Shown here one piece after another: positions 1 to 12,069 of a DNA stretch of 64,000 nucleotides. The notes beneath the pieces are model-generated. The model saw only the letters and a list, made by a program, of their open reading frames with translations. It had not been told where the DNA came from and did no database searches. Each line of letters opens with the position of its first letter. Position 1 is the stretch's first letter. This DNA is from Stenopsyche tienmushanensis (Eukaryota; Arthropoda; Insecta; Trichoptera; Stenopsychidae), in the NCBI GenBank assembly GCA_008973525.1, contig WACJ01000321.1, forward strand, positions 1 through 64,000, given 5' to 3'. The position numbers and the translations under genes are program-made.

Positions 1-2168
1 CCTCATGGGTGAAGCTAATCTACGCTATGCCCGTGGTGATCGAGAAATGGCTGAAAAAATGTGCTATGAAATTATTCGACAAATTCCAAACCGCTTCGGA
101 GCCGTTCCAAACTCTTGCGCAAATATATGAATCAGATCCGGATAAATCTTTGCAGTTTTCATTGATTGCTGCTCATTTGAATCCTTCAGACGCTGAACAG
201 TGGATTAGATTGGCGGTGCTATCAAAAGAAAAGGGTGATATGAAACAATGCATTTTTTGCTATACAAAAGCTATCAATGCAAATCCAAAACATATTCCGT
301 ATCATTTATCAAGATTAGAAGTTATGAAAGCTTTGGAAGAGAAGGGAACTATAGCGCCTCGAAATCTTAGTTCTCAAGTATGTTATGTACGCTTAATGGG
401 ATACTATCCCGATTCTGAAGGGCAGACTGTTTTAAATATTGCGAAGATGATAGCTCAAGATTATCATTCGAACAATGAAATAAGAAAAGCGTGTTATGCC
501 ATGACCAAGGCTTACAAAAGATTTCCAGATTTGTTTACATTTGAAGATCTTAATTTATATTTGGAGCTACTTATTACATTAAAAGAATATGATAAATGTC
601 AAGAAATCTTTATAGCACGCTGTGGAATAGAAATTGAAACCGAGGTAATAATGCCTGTTGAAGGTGAAGTTAATGAAACGGATGTGCAAATAGTAAATTG
701 TTCTTTACCTCCAGATCTTCCAATCGATATACGAACAAAATTAATAGTTTGCTTGATACACATGAAAGCCTTTGATCTAGTTAACACATTTTTGGATAAT
801 ATGATAGAAAACGAAGACGTTGAAAATACTGGTGATATATTTCTCGATATAGAAGAAGCTCTCACTAGTGAGCAATACCATACATCTTCTCTTCGCTTAT
901 TAAAAATTTTGGTAGCAAGTGAGCGATATAGTTTACCAGCGGTTTGGTTGAAATATGCAGAATGTCTTTCGATACTCAATATGAAGACTGAGGCTATAGA
1001 CGCTTATAAGCATGTTGTACAGTTAGCCCCACAGCATTTAGATGCCCGTATAAAATTATCTGCTCTGTTAAAAGACATGAATAGAATAGAAGAAGCTTTG
1101 ATTGCATTAGAACAAGACATAGATGCTTCCGTTGTCGATATTGGACTATTATATGAAAGATACGTGATTCTTAAATGTAAAGGAGAATATGATTTGTATT
1201 TTAAATTAGGACGAGTTCTTCTCAGTCGTCATTTTTTTACTATTAGACATAGAGATGAAGTGAATGCCTTCAGAATAAAAGATACCGTCGATAGTTTAAA
1301 GCTTATACGAGAAGCTCGGGGCGAGGATTTTGAGGATCATAACTTGCCCGTGTTTCTTGAAAGTACTAATCAGCTTTCTTTAGAAGTTGAATGGAGCATA
1401 CTCAATGATCTTTTTATAGTCGCTGATAAATTAGGTGATTATAGTACGTTAGAGAGAATAGCTTTTTCGGCCCTCGGAAGCAAAAGATTTCAAGAATATA
1501 GAAACTCTTTAGAATTTGTATGCTTTTTAGCTTGTCTTTACAATTCAGATTATTTCTACGGATTTAATATGATTCGAGATTTCGTTGTAAAAATGCCAGA
1601 CAAAATAGGCGTATGGAATTCTTTAAATTTAATCATACAGAGGGTCGACGGCAAACGCCATAGTAAATTTTTGATGAGATATTTGAACCGACAAACCGAT
1701 CTTAATAAAATGACCAATTTAATTTGGGGTAATTCATGTTTGATGTCCGGCACTTATAAATGCGCGCTGAAAGAATACATCAGATGCTTTAAATCCAAAA
1801 ATGACTCACTCGCAGCTTTACTCGCTGGAATAACGCTGATACATATGGCGAGTCAAAAATTTGCCGTTAACAGGCACACGCTAATCACGCACGCACTTGC
1901 ATTTTTTTCATATTATGAGAAGTTACGCGGATCAGATGGGTCTCAAGAGATATATTATAACATGGGAAGAGCTTATCATCAGCTGGGCTTGGTTTATTTA
2001 GCATCGCAGTATTATAAACGCGCTTTAGAATGTGATATAGCTTTACCGGGTACAGAAGATAATATTTTAGACTTAAGAAAAGAAATTGCATTTAATTTGT
2101 ATTTGATTTATAAAAAAGATGCACCTGAGGTAGCTAATATGTATCTGGAAAAATATATTGTAATATAA
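1..2168 (+). CDS. GTF3C3: TFIIIC subunit 3 (GTF3C3/TFIIIC102-like), 5'-partial, apparent 1-bp frameshift
   Basis: TFIIIC binds internal promoters of tRNA and 5S genes and recruits TFIIIB for RNA polymerase III; this subunit is its TPR scaffold. The open frame runs about 690 codons without introns. It shows TPR-like repeats and family signatures such as SLQFSLIAAHLNPSD and IFCYTKAINANP, and ends in a typical C-terminal helix region (REIAFNLYLIYKKD). The left edge cuts the gene: the first codons, MGEANLRYARGD starting at base 5, are internal in known homologues and lie in frame 2. The remainder, from SEPFQTLAQIYE (about base 105), lies in frame 3. Removing one T of the TT near base 102 would join both halves, so this is either an assembly or sequencing indel or a real lesion. 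A single-exon structure could also mean a retrocopy, but no poly(A) tract follows the stop. Family assignment is firm; integrity is uncertain. Confidence 0.85.
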   Translation, partial: SWVKLIYAMPVVIEKWLKKCAMKLFDKFQTASEPFQTLAQIYESDPDKSLQFSLIAAHLNPSDAEQWIRLAVLSKEKGDMKQCIFCYTKAINANPKHIPYHLSRLEVMKALEEKGTIAPRNLSSQVCYVRLMGYYPDSEGQTVLNIAKMIAQDYHSNNEIRKACYAMTKAYKRFPDLFTFEDLNLYLELLITLKEYDKCQEIFIARCGIEIETEVIMPVEGEVNETDVQIVNCSLPPDLPIDIRTKLIVCLIHMKAFDLVNTFLDNMIENEDVENTGDIFLDIEEALTSEQYHTSSLRLLKILVASERYSLPAVWLKYAECLSILNMKTEAIDAYKHVVQLAPQHLDARIKLSALLKDMNRIEEALIALEQDIDASVVDIGLLYERYVILKCKGEYDLYFKLGRVLLSRHFFTIRHRDEVNAFRIKDTVDSLKLIREARGEDFEDHNLPVFLESTNQLSLEVEWSILNDLFIVADKLGDYSTLERIAFSALGSKRFQEYRNSLEFVCFLACLYNSDYFYGFNMIRDFVVKMPDKIGVWNSLNLIIQRVDGKRHSKFLMRYLNRQTDLNKMTNLIWGNSCLMSGTYKCALKEYIRCFKSKNDSLAALLAGITLIHMASQKFAVNRHTLITHALAFFSYYEKLRGSDGSQEIYYNMGRAYHQLGLVYLASQYYKRALECDIALPGTEDNILDLRKEIAFNLYLIYKKDAPEVANMYLEKYIVI

Positions 2169-2254
2169 AATTTATAATATACACTTTATTAACTATAAAC
2201 TTGTATTATTACATTCATTATATCATTTGTTGTCTGCTGGTTGGTATAGAAATG

Positions 2255-3065
2255 GATCACATGTAGAATGATTAAATCCGATAGTAACACAAATAAGCTT
2301 TCGTATTCATATACGAGATTAATCCCAGAAGTACCCGATCTAGCAAAGAAAACACAAAATATTTTTATTTCTCAAAAAAGTATCTTTTCAGCTCGATACA
2401 CATTTCCCAGCAATGTTCAAAAGCTTCGATACCCTGTTCATAGTGAGAACCATCGAATTCTTGAAAATAGCCATCGACTGCTGACTCAACCTCATCATTA
2501 TTGGCAAATCTTTTACCACAGATCCATTTTTTCAAGCTTGGAAAAAGTAAATAATTTTAGAGGGTTAAGTCTGGCGAATGGGGGGCACGAGGAAGCAATT
2601 CGAACTTCAAATAATTGATTTTGGCCACTGCGAAAGCGGATGTGTGATCTTATGCATTGCCATTATGAAACAATACTCTTTTTAGCCAAATATGATAGTT
2701 TTTTCTTGATTTCATCAATCAAATGTTGCAATAATTTCGCATAATACTATCCTTTTATTATTTTTCCTTTTTGAAGATAATCAATGAAAATGATCAATAA
2801 AAAACTGATGTTATAACCTTGCCTGCAAGTAGAACTGTCTTCGCCTTCTTTTGAACCGATTTTACCCTTTCAGTCCATTGTTTTGACTGTTCTTTTCTCA
2901 GGTGTGGAGTGTTGGAATCATGTTTCTTCCATGGTTATAAATCGATAAATAAACTCGGTTTTATTGCTGAGAAACGTTGCCAAACACTCGATTGAAACAT
3001 CATCACAATGCTGTTTTTTTTTTCCATTTAACCATCCACCAGAAATGATCCAACAATTAAAGTAA
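2255..3065 (-). mobile_element. Mariner-family transposase remnant
   Basis: Read on the minus strand, 2390-2540 encodes a mariner C-terminus (VDGYFQEFDGSHYEQGIEAF, then a Trp-Glu-x-Cys-Ile-x-Leu motif). Around 2850-3000 there are shadows of the central transposase segment with stop codons. The copy is frameshifted and dead. It fills most of the spacer between the TFIIIC gene and DNA ligase IV. No terminal inverted repeats were recognised. Confidence 0.7.
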
Positions 3066-3246
3066 AATAAATTCATAAACTATGGAATGAACATATTATA
3101 ATAGTTAGTAACGCAATATTAAATTAAATTACATGATAGGTTTTATTTACAGCCAATCAGTTGATATCCATTTACTATGTACACTTTGTCGGATATTTTA
3201 ATACTAAAATTGTTTTCCGTTTCAAGGTTCATTGAAGTTGTGAGTT

Positions 3247-6200
3247 ATGGATAGCAGTATTCAACAGATCGGCGATAAAATTACATTTCAAGATTTCTGT
3301 AATGTATGCGAAAAAATAAGAAATACTAAAGAGCATCCACAAAAAACCGCATTGCTTTCTAAATATTTTGATGAATGTAGAAAACTAGTCGGTGATAATT
3401 CCGTTAGTAATACTTAAACTTATAAAATTGTCGTTATGAATTTAAAAGCATCTATTCTATAATTATTTTTGAGTATATTTTTTGTTAGAGTGCAGATTTA
3501 TATCCAGTTTTACGATTGTTACTACCGCTAGCAGACCGCGATAGAGGTCCCTATGGCATCAAAGAAATTGCATTTGCCAGATTGTATATAAGAATTCTAA
3601 GTCTTCCGAAACAAGGACACGATGCTTTGAAATTATTGAATTATAAGGCACCGTCATCATCGGTGGCAAATGCTGCAGATTTTGCTGAAAGCGCTTTTTG
3701 GGTTTTAAAGTCCAGATTTAAGTCCAATGTGGGAAGTATGACTTTGGACGAAATAAACACTCATTTAGATGATATTGCGTCGTTTAACGCTGATAATGCT
3801 CCTCGTGAGTATATCTAAAAATAATAATAAGTAAATAGAAAAGCAAAACATGTGCTCATTACATGAAAATAAAGCTTTAACTTCTGAATCATTAAACTAT
3901 TTACGACATTAATCTTGCCAAATTATTATTAGTTAACTTTTGATAAACATAATAAAGAACTAGTATTGACGATGAATATATTAAATATTCTGTAATTGTT
4001 TTAGATCTTTGAAAAAATCTATTCATACCTATGTTTTTTCAGGTTTAATTGATGATTTGTTAACGAAACTAACTACCAGTTTGCCCGTTATACAACAAAA
4101 ATGGCTAATCAGGATAATATTAAAAGATTTGAAACTCGGTATCGGCCAAGCAAAAATTTTATCAATATTTCATTCGGATGCTTCAGATTTATTCGACTCA
4201 ACCAACAATTTAGTAAAGGTAATCGTATAAAAATTGATGATAGATACTAAAAAGTAATCATATTCTAATATTTACATTTTTCACTGAAAATAAACTCATA
4301 CAAAAACATAGTAGAAATTAAATTTTAAAGGGGGAAATTTTAGTGTTTTTTGTTTCCGCCGGAAATATCCGAGTTATAAGCTGATGCCAATGGAAGATCG
4401 CCATCAGAGTTTGCTGCTGGCGGGATTTGTAAAAGTCACAATTTTTATTTAAAATCAAAACAATATTTTAATTTTATTAGTAATATATTTTTTAAGAATA
4501 TGAGACCCGTTTTGATTAAAAAAATAGAAAAACAATACATTTTTAGAAGCGTTTAAAAAAAATGGTTTAAATAACATTCTTTTGCACCTTTCTTGCAATA
4601 AAAAACACACTTTCAACAATAATATCATCTCAGAATTAGCCTCATGTCAATTGTAATCGAATATAAAATTTTTATATAAGTATTTTTAATAATTGGTCAA
4701 AGGTTTTTTGAGTTAGAGTTTCAGTTGAAAAAAAAAGTTGTTTTGAGAAAAGTGTGATTAAAAATAAAATGACTGAAAATGAGAAATTTAGTGCAGTAAT
4801 AAATGATATAAACTACCTAGCAGTTAATCAGCTATTCCAGAACCATATAGGAACCTTTATCCTTCTTTATATGCATAATTTTGAGCATGCATCTCTTCTT
4901 TTCAAGCTTTCTGAACTTCTTTGGTCTCCGCTAGGTCCGTCTATTCTGTCAGTTGATTCCATTTGCTGTGTATAATTAAAGCTTTGCGAGCCAACAACTA
5001 CTTTCGGCTCGTTCATAATCATCACAAATGCTGAATTCCCTTGATTGAATAAGCCAAAAACCAAAAATGCTGCAACCTTGAATACTTTTAGGCCAGAATG
5101 CAGTTTATTTGGAGCCAATTGTCAAACATCCATTTGAAACATTCGTTTGCATTCTGCGTTTGACCACCTAAACACTTTCAGTAATTCATATTTCGACAAA
5201 TCTTATATATATATTGGAAGAATTTCTTCCTTAAGGTCAGAGTGCAATGGAGAAAGATGCGCTTCGTGTTCCGTTCCAAGCGTTTTAGCATTTTTTTGCT
5301 AACACTTGCATATTTACTAAACCTTGATTGACTCTTGTTGTGTCGATTTCCATGGAAGGACCTGTTACATGGTTTTATGTTGATCTGTGGTATCCTGTTT
5401 TCCATTTGGATAAGATTATATTTTGACTTCTAACTTTCAACACATGCTAGGAAGGTCAAAGCTAAACTGATGCTAACCGACGCTTGTTGAAATGATAGCA
5501 ACGCTTCCAGTACCGTTAACATTTCCCTCTTCTTTCATTTCCTTCTTGTTCCTGTATGTATAGGGATATAGAGCTAGGTAGTGAATAAGAATCTACTGTG
5601 CAACCACTTCGTACTACCTATCACGTGCTTCAGCACCAATTTGCGTTCGCGCACACTCATCAGATTTTCATTGATTCAGGACGGGTTGACGTTCACTGTG
5701 GGGTTGGGGACCTCCTCTCGGCTCTTCTTGAATAACTTGTTACATTACCTCAATGATTTTAATTCTTTGATAGCTCAGAAACGACTTTTAAAGGGTGCAT
5801 TTTAAATCTAACACTCTCCTTAACTAAATTCTGCTGGTTAGAATATGCTGTAGTGTATCATCGCGTCTGGGAAAAATTGAACGCTTGCTTTAAATTCAAT
5901 TATTAAATCGTGTATAAAAATTGTTCACTAACTCAATGATAACGTCACAAAACACAATATTACTTTGGAAGCCGAAGGCTCGAATTAAAATCTGAAGCAG
6001 AACGCAGGAAAGTTTTCCATTTCCATGAAAATTTGTAATACTTACTTTGGTATATGCTATATTTACGACATGTATTAAGAATTTGTGTTCTTTTAAAGAT
6101 GATTTTAAAGAAGATTGTTGTATGAATTACTATTTTATCAGTAACTACTTTAATTAATTAATAAGCAATAATTAATTAAACGTCTTCAATTACATCAATT

Positions 6201-9200
6201 TTGTTTAATTTCAAAGGTATGCCGCACTCTTCTAAACCCCAGTATTAATCTACATGAGATAGAAGTTGAGATATTTTCTCCATTCCGACCCATGTTATCA
6301 GATCGCCTCGACATAGTCAAAATAAATTCAGTAATTAAAAAAGATAATATTTATTTACTAGAAACGAAATTTGACGGAGAAAGATTTCAAATACACATGA
6401 AGGATGGTAAATTTAAATACTTCTCTAGGAATGGATTTGATTATACTGAACAATATGGCCAGTCATTCGATGCTGAAGGGGCACTCACTAAAAGTTTAGA
6501 TGGTTTAATTAATAAGTCTGCAAATAGTTTCATCATCGATGGAGAAATGATGGGATGGCATAAAAAAAATAAAGCTTTCAGCTCTAAAGGTTACAATATT
6601 ACATTCTATCCTGAATCAATACGCCGTATTTTGTTTATTTATTTAATAATAATATTATTTTAGGTATTAACTTTGATGTTAAAAAAATAACCAAGGATAG
6701 TGTTTTTCAACCGTGTTTCTGTGCTTTTGATATTTTGTTGTACAATGATGTAATTTTAACAAACAAGCCTTTAATCGAAAGATTTAAGTTTCTAGATGAA
6801 TTATTTACCGATAAAGAAGGCATAATTCTTCACAGCAAAAGAATGCAAGTCAACGATAGGTAAACAGTTTATCATATATTAATGTTGTTGTTGTTATGCA
6901 TATAATCATTTTCATTGTGTTGTTAATTTTATTAGTAATAGCATATTGGAAGCATTGAATAAAGCAATTGACGATCAAGAAGAAGGATTGGTACTAAAAA
7001 CAATAAATTCGGTATATAAACCTAATAGCCGTAAAGGTGGATGGTACAAAATAAAACCAGAGGTAAATTTTATTTGAAAAACATAGATTTAAAACACGTA
7101 TGTAATAATTTCCCGTTTAAATTATAACATACATTAATTTTCAATTTTAGTACACAGACGGTGTTATGAATGAATTAGATTTTTTAATAGTTGGGGGATA
7201 TTATGCCGAAAATAAGAGGTATGGAAATATTGGAAGTGTTCTTTTGGGTGTTGCAGTTACGTCTGAAAACAAAGGTAGAATTAAAACATATAGCTTTCAA
7301 TCAACTCATTTTGAAAATATATTACGTCTATATAATGATTTCGCAGATGAAAATCCTACAGTGTTTTATGCTTGCGGAAAGGTCAAATTGACATTAATAC
7401 GAGAGGAGCTCGAAGAAATTTGTTCTAAATTAAATCCCCATTGGATACAAGTAAAAAAAGATTTTATTCCCCCGTCAGTTTGCTGGACAAAAGATAAACC
7501 AGACGTGTGGATTGAACCACGTAACTCGTTCATTGTACAGGTACGCATCGCTATAAATCATTTTATGAGCAGCCTTATACTTTATTATTTTAATTGATTT
7601 GCAATGTAGGTTAAAGCATCGGAATTAGTTAGAAGCAATGAATTCAAAACGAATTACACAGTACGCTTTCCTCGCGTTGAAAAAGTACGCTATGATAAAC
7701 CTTGGTATGACAGCATTTCATTGGACGAATTTAACAAGCTCACACAGGTTTTTTTTTATTTTATAAAATTACACTTGTTATTTCAAAAACACCTCAATAA
7801 TAATTTGAATTTCAGCATTCACACGGGGTAGAAAAATTGACTTCACGAAATATTGCCGGTGATGATATAGAAATGAGCGAAACTTCTCCAAGGAAAAGAG
7901 CTAAACTCTTGAATATTGCTGCTCACTTTCAACCCGTACAAGAAACAGATATCCAAGAGAAATCTAATTTGTTTTCAGGAAAAGAATTTTGTATAATAAC
8001 AGGAAATCAAGAAGTCAGCAAATCAGACTTGGAAATAAAGATAATTGAAAATGGTGGTCAAATTGTTCAAAATCCAGGTAATTATTATCGGTGTCTATTA
8101 AGATGTTACACATAAACTTTCGGGATTCATGCGTGAGAACTAAAATGCTATAACTTTCATAAAACACAATTTATTCAATCAAAATAATATTCATTAGCTT
8201 CAATAGGTTTTACGATGGAATAATGTATTATACCCTTATTCTTCTGTTGAGAGGGGGAAATCTTCAAAAAGACACCATGGTTAAAATCCATGGTAGTGTG
8301 GGTTTCCTACCCATGCGGGATTTCCTACCCTTTGTTTTTCTACGAACCTGTATTCGTTCTTCTAGTTCTTTCTCCGTTTTCTTTCTTTCGCATGACCTCA
8401 TTAGCGTCATTCCAAAATACATCTGTGTATGTGTAAAATGTTATATATTTTTAGGTCTAATTTTACATTATATTCATGCATGATTCAATTTTTCAAAATA
8501 CTTAATTGTTTTAGGAGAAAATACATTTTGTATTATAGCAGGTATTATAAATGCACGCGTAACGAATGCAATACATTCTGGCAAATTTAATATAGCAACT
8601 ATTGAATGGCTATTTAAAACCTTGGATAAAGAGCATATTTCCTCGGGGGAAACTTTAAAATGGACACCTATCGATTTGATTGGTACTTCAAATAAATTAG
8701 CCGAAGAATTCGTTCTAAAGTATGATGAATACGGTGATAGTTTCACTGATGTAACTAATCGTGAGAAGCTCGACCATGCCATGAAAAAAGTCAAAGAACT
8801 GGTGAGATATTGTTTTTTATAAAATTGAATAACCGGAAACGTATATATGATGTGAAATATAAATATTTCTAGATTCTGAATCTATTTAGTAAATCCTAAA
8901 TATTATTTTGTTTTGTGAATTTAAAATATACAATAGACTCTCAATTATCCAAGCTAATGCTGGAGAGGAAGAACACGGATAATTGGAACACACGAATAAT
9001 CCAAATCATCAAATTTCTACTTGGTTTAGAATATAATATCATATTAACAATATAAATTTTAGTTTCATGATTCTTGTGCACGCACCGTTATCATTTCGGT
9101 GTTGACACGCTGAAGGCAGGAGTCCAGATCGTGATCCAGATCTCTCTCATGTATTAATAACGACGTTATGTTAGATGAGAGTCTTTCTATTCGTCGCCTA

Positions 9201-10190
9201 TCCATTTGTATTCCACTGCTAAAGGCCCAAGAACAGAACGGACTTGCGTGCAAGCGTGTCCATCTTGAGCACGTGATCCAAGCACTCTGCCTCGCAAGCC
9301 CCCCATTTCACGTTATTTAACGCTACATTGATTTTGCAACCATAAGTACATTGCTTGTTTTCAATATCCTTTCGTTCGAACGAGAAGGAACATTGTCTAA
9401 TAATAATACTGCTTTTTGTGGCAACCTCTTATTTTTTAAAAAATCTTGCACCTCTGAAACCCATTTCTTTTTTAATCAGTCTTTAAAATTCTCCCTATCT
9501 TTCCATGTTCTTTTCTGGCTATAATAATCGACAGGAAGATTTTTCATTTCAGTTCCAGTTTTGTTTCTTTAATCATGATCTGTGTATTTAAAACTTGTGT
9601 ATTCAGGAGTTGCTTCATTATCCGGTATCCAGTATTTTTAGTATTGTGTTGGTTTTTTGTGTGCGACACTTTTCAGGTACAGATAATCTGCACCCGGATA
9701 ATCGAGATTTCTATATTCCAATGCGTAATCCCTGTTGTAATACAAAGTTGCTTTTAATTGATTATCTTCTGAATATTGCTTTATTTTATTGCAGTCTATC
9801 CCGGTATACTTGTTGCCTCATGAATTCGCCGATATGGATGAAATGTTATTCAATGGTCACAATCCCTATTCATTCATGAGATCATGCACTGTTTACTTCA
9901 ATGATGATTTTTACGAATTGACCACGTTACAGCGTATAAAAGTGGACATGCTAAAACTGAATCTGCAATTGTATGCTGGTACATGCTGTGATAAAATTGA
10001 CATTGATACAACACACATTGTCTTACTCAGTGTATCTGACAATAACGCCATTGAACATTTATGCCATATTTTGCAATCATATGATTATCCACCAAAAGTG
10101 ATGAAAATTGACTGGTTGGTACAATGTATAGAGCAAAAATGTCTACTTGATGAAGACGATTATAAAATTGAACAAATGATGATGCAATAA
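3247..10190 (+). CDS. LIG4: DNA ligase IV, 11 exons
   Basis: ATP-dependent ligase that seals double-strand breaks in non-homologous end joining, working with XRCC4 in the nucleus. Exons: 3247-3402, 3489-3804, 4043-4218, 6217-6589, 6664-6859, 6936-7062, 7151-7540, 7610-7747, 7816-8077, 8515-8801, 9795-10190. All junctions are GT-AG and keep phase, giving 938 aa against 911 in human. Order: N-terminal DNA-binding domain ([18 protein letters not shown]); adenylation domain with motif I TKFDGER (Lys about 267), DGEMMGW, EEGLVLK and [10 protein letters not shown] fold; then two BRCT domains (GKEFCIITG... and the last exon, ending in a WLVQC motif) flanking the XRCC4-binding linker. The start is the first ATG in frame and aligns with the family N-terminus. 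Intron 3 (2 kb) and intron 10 (1 kb) carry transposon remnants. No disabling change was seen, so it should be functional. Confidence 0.95.
4860..5470 (-). mobile_element. Decayed repeat ORF in LIG4 intron 3
   Basis: Minus-strand reading frames, broken by stops, contain [13 protein letters not shown] and neighbouring stretches. They resemble a repetitive insect ORF family whose members carry a Gly-Lys/Gln-Thr-Gln-Asn-x-Asn-Glu motif. I cannot name the element with confidence. The region lies wholly in an intron and codes for nothing intact. Confidence 0.4.
5515..5625. repeat. Interspersed repeat, partner at 47.1 kb
   Basis: The reverse complement of about 5555-5620 closely matches 47116-47180. 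Shared features are the GCACAGTAGA block, CACTACCTAG and CTATATCCCT in the same order and spacing. Both copies lie within introns (LIG4 here, RSU1 there). Family unknown. Confidence 0.6.
8934..9712. mobile_element. Pogo/Tigger-like DNA transposon remnant with inverted ends
   Basis: The left end reads TAGACTCTCAATTATCC. The right end, on the opposite strand, reads TAGAAATCTCGATTATCC. These imperfect terminal inverted repeats resemble the ACTCTCGATTATCC ends of pogo/Tigger-type elements. About 780 bp lie between them, with no intact transposase. The element sits entirely inside LIG4 intron 10, between the exons for the two BRCT domains. Confidence 0.5.
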
Positions 10191-11430
10191 GAGGTTTTCC
10201 AAAGATTGTTATGTTTTTTAAAATTGATAAATGTTATTAAATATATTAATATACACAATGATTTCTTTTATTAAAATGTATAATATATCAATCTATATTT
10301 CGTTATTAATACATGCCGATAAGACAATTCTATAATATTATTAAATTATCGGTTAAAAATGTGTCATTAAATATGCATGACCATCAAGTAAAGATGTGTG
10401 GTCTCAATTCAAGTGTTTTTATTAATACCTGTTTCAATTATATTTCTTGAAACGTAATAATGTAAATGATAACGAAAGATCGTATTCTTTAATTATTTCA
10501 ATGGATTTTATTAAATAAACCATTACGTATTCAACCACAATAATACTATTTTAATCAGTTTATATTACAATCATAAAAACTGTATCAATTCTAATTCGTA
10601 AACTGATTAACCACAATGATGTAAGTCGGCAAGGAAAGTCGCAATAAAAGATTATATTCTATCAAAATGATCGTAAATATTGTGTAAGTATTTCACCGGA
10701 AAAAAGATAATTGCATATCCTTGTTGCGTGGACTTCATTTTCCTCGTTATCCTTAAATATATGAAGGTCGATTTTAAAACATTTCATAGAAGAATCTATA
10801 AACCCAATGCACATTTGATATATAATTTTCACAGTATTATGCAATTACATGGAAACCTTGACCGTTCATTGTAATTACATAATAAACTTTGATCCATATT
10901 TAAAATACCCTATATGTTGACTAATTGGTTTTAACATTTGATAAAAAAATTGATAGATCATTAAGAATCAAATTCCATTTCAAAGTATCGTTCACTCATA
11001 TCGAAACCAGGCAACTTTCTGCTGAAAATACAAGCGACACGGACTAAAACTCACAAAATTCCCGATTTCTCGACAAATTATTTATTTCCGTCGCTGCAGA
11101 TGAATACTTATATACTATAATACTTTGATGTGATTCGTATTTACATTACGGAGGAATAGAAAAATTCTAAACCCCGTATCTATTATATTTCATATCGATA
11201 TTCCCATTATTAGAGTCGAGGTGTAGTAAATACATCACCGGTAAGGAAAGCTTAATACAACAATTTGAAAAACATATATGTATACATATATTAGACAGTT
11301 ACTGTCCCTACGCGTCGCCTAAGCTCGCCAATTAGTAGTTACGCCACTGTTTCCAAGCGTCCAGATTTCGGCGAAAATGTCTCCATTTAGTAGCCTTCGT
11401 CATGTTGGTGAGGTGTACGATTTGGATTAC
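10191..11430. other. Intergenic, nothing recognised
   Basis: AT-rich spacer after LIG4. Short ORFs here lack domain signatures or codon structure, and no RNA gene or ordered repeat was seen. Confidence 0.5.
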
Positions 11431-11439
11431 GTTTACTAA

Positions 11440-11870
11440 TCCTGGGATTCATGAGCACCTAAAACTGTCCGGGATCCGGGATTGGATTCCCTAGTCAGAA
11501 GTGATGGACCCATGTTTCATCAATGGTCATGAATTGATGCGCACTTGCTGTGAAACATCGCCAAACACTCGATTGAAACATCATCACGATACTGTTTTTG
11601 TTCCATTGTGAGCAAACGCGGCACCCATCTTGCGCACAGCTTTCTCATGTCCAAATTTTCAGTTAATATGCGATGTATGGCATTTTTTGAAATACCTACT
11701 ATGTCTGCTGGCTTGCGCACTTACAGTCGACGGTCATCCAATACTATTTTATGGATTTTTTTCACCAATTCTGGGCTGGTTACCTCATCAAGTCGACCAC
11801 TGCGCACTTTCTATCATAGTATTTTTTATAAACAACCGCCATTCATACATTAGGTCGGGTAGTTTTGTCA
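11440..11870 (-). mobile_element. Mariner transposase fragment
   Basis: The minus-strand frame encodes MRKLCARWVPRLLTMEQKQ, the diagnostic WVPRLLT region of mariner transposases. It is preceded by a helix-turn-helix remnant (IVGISKNAIHRILTENL) and followed by a stop shortly after the next helix. The first and third catalytic Asp regions are not present intact. Confidence 0.75.
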
Positions 11871-11942
11871 CTATCTTCGAATATTATTTTAAAATATATA
11901 TAATAAAAATATTTAATATATTGCATTTATAAAATAAATAGA

Positions 11943-12010
11943 TTTGGGGGAGGGGGGATGTTAGATACTTGTCTCGGGCGCTTCATATCCACGTTACGGC
12001 TCTGCATTGA
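11943..12010 (-). repeat. Short interspersed repeat shared with 20.44-20.51 kb
   Basis: Read in reverse complement it matches the plus strand at 20443-20512. Both show GAGCCGTAACG, then ATGAAGCGCCCG, then TATCTAAC, then a C-rich run. Probably a fragment of an unclassified mobile element. Confidence 0.55.
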
Positions 12011-12069
12011 GCTGAGGCATTTAAAATGCACAACAATTGGTTCATTTTGTTTTACCCCCCCCCCCTCCA

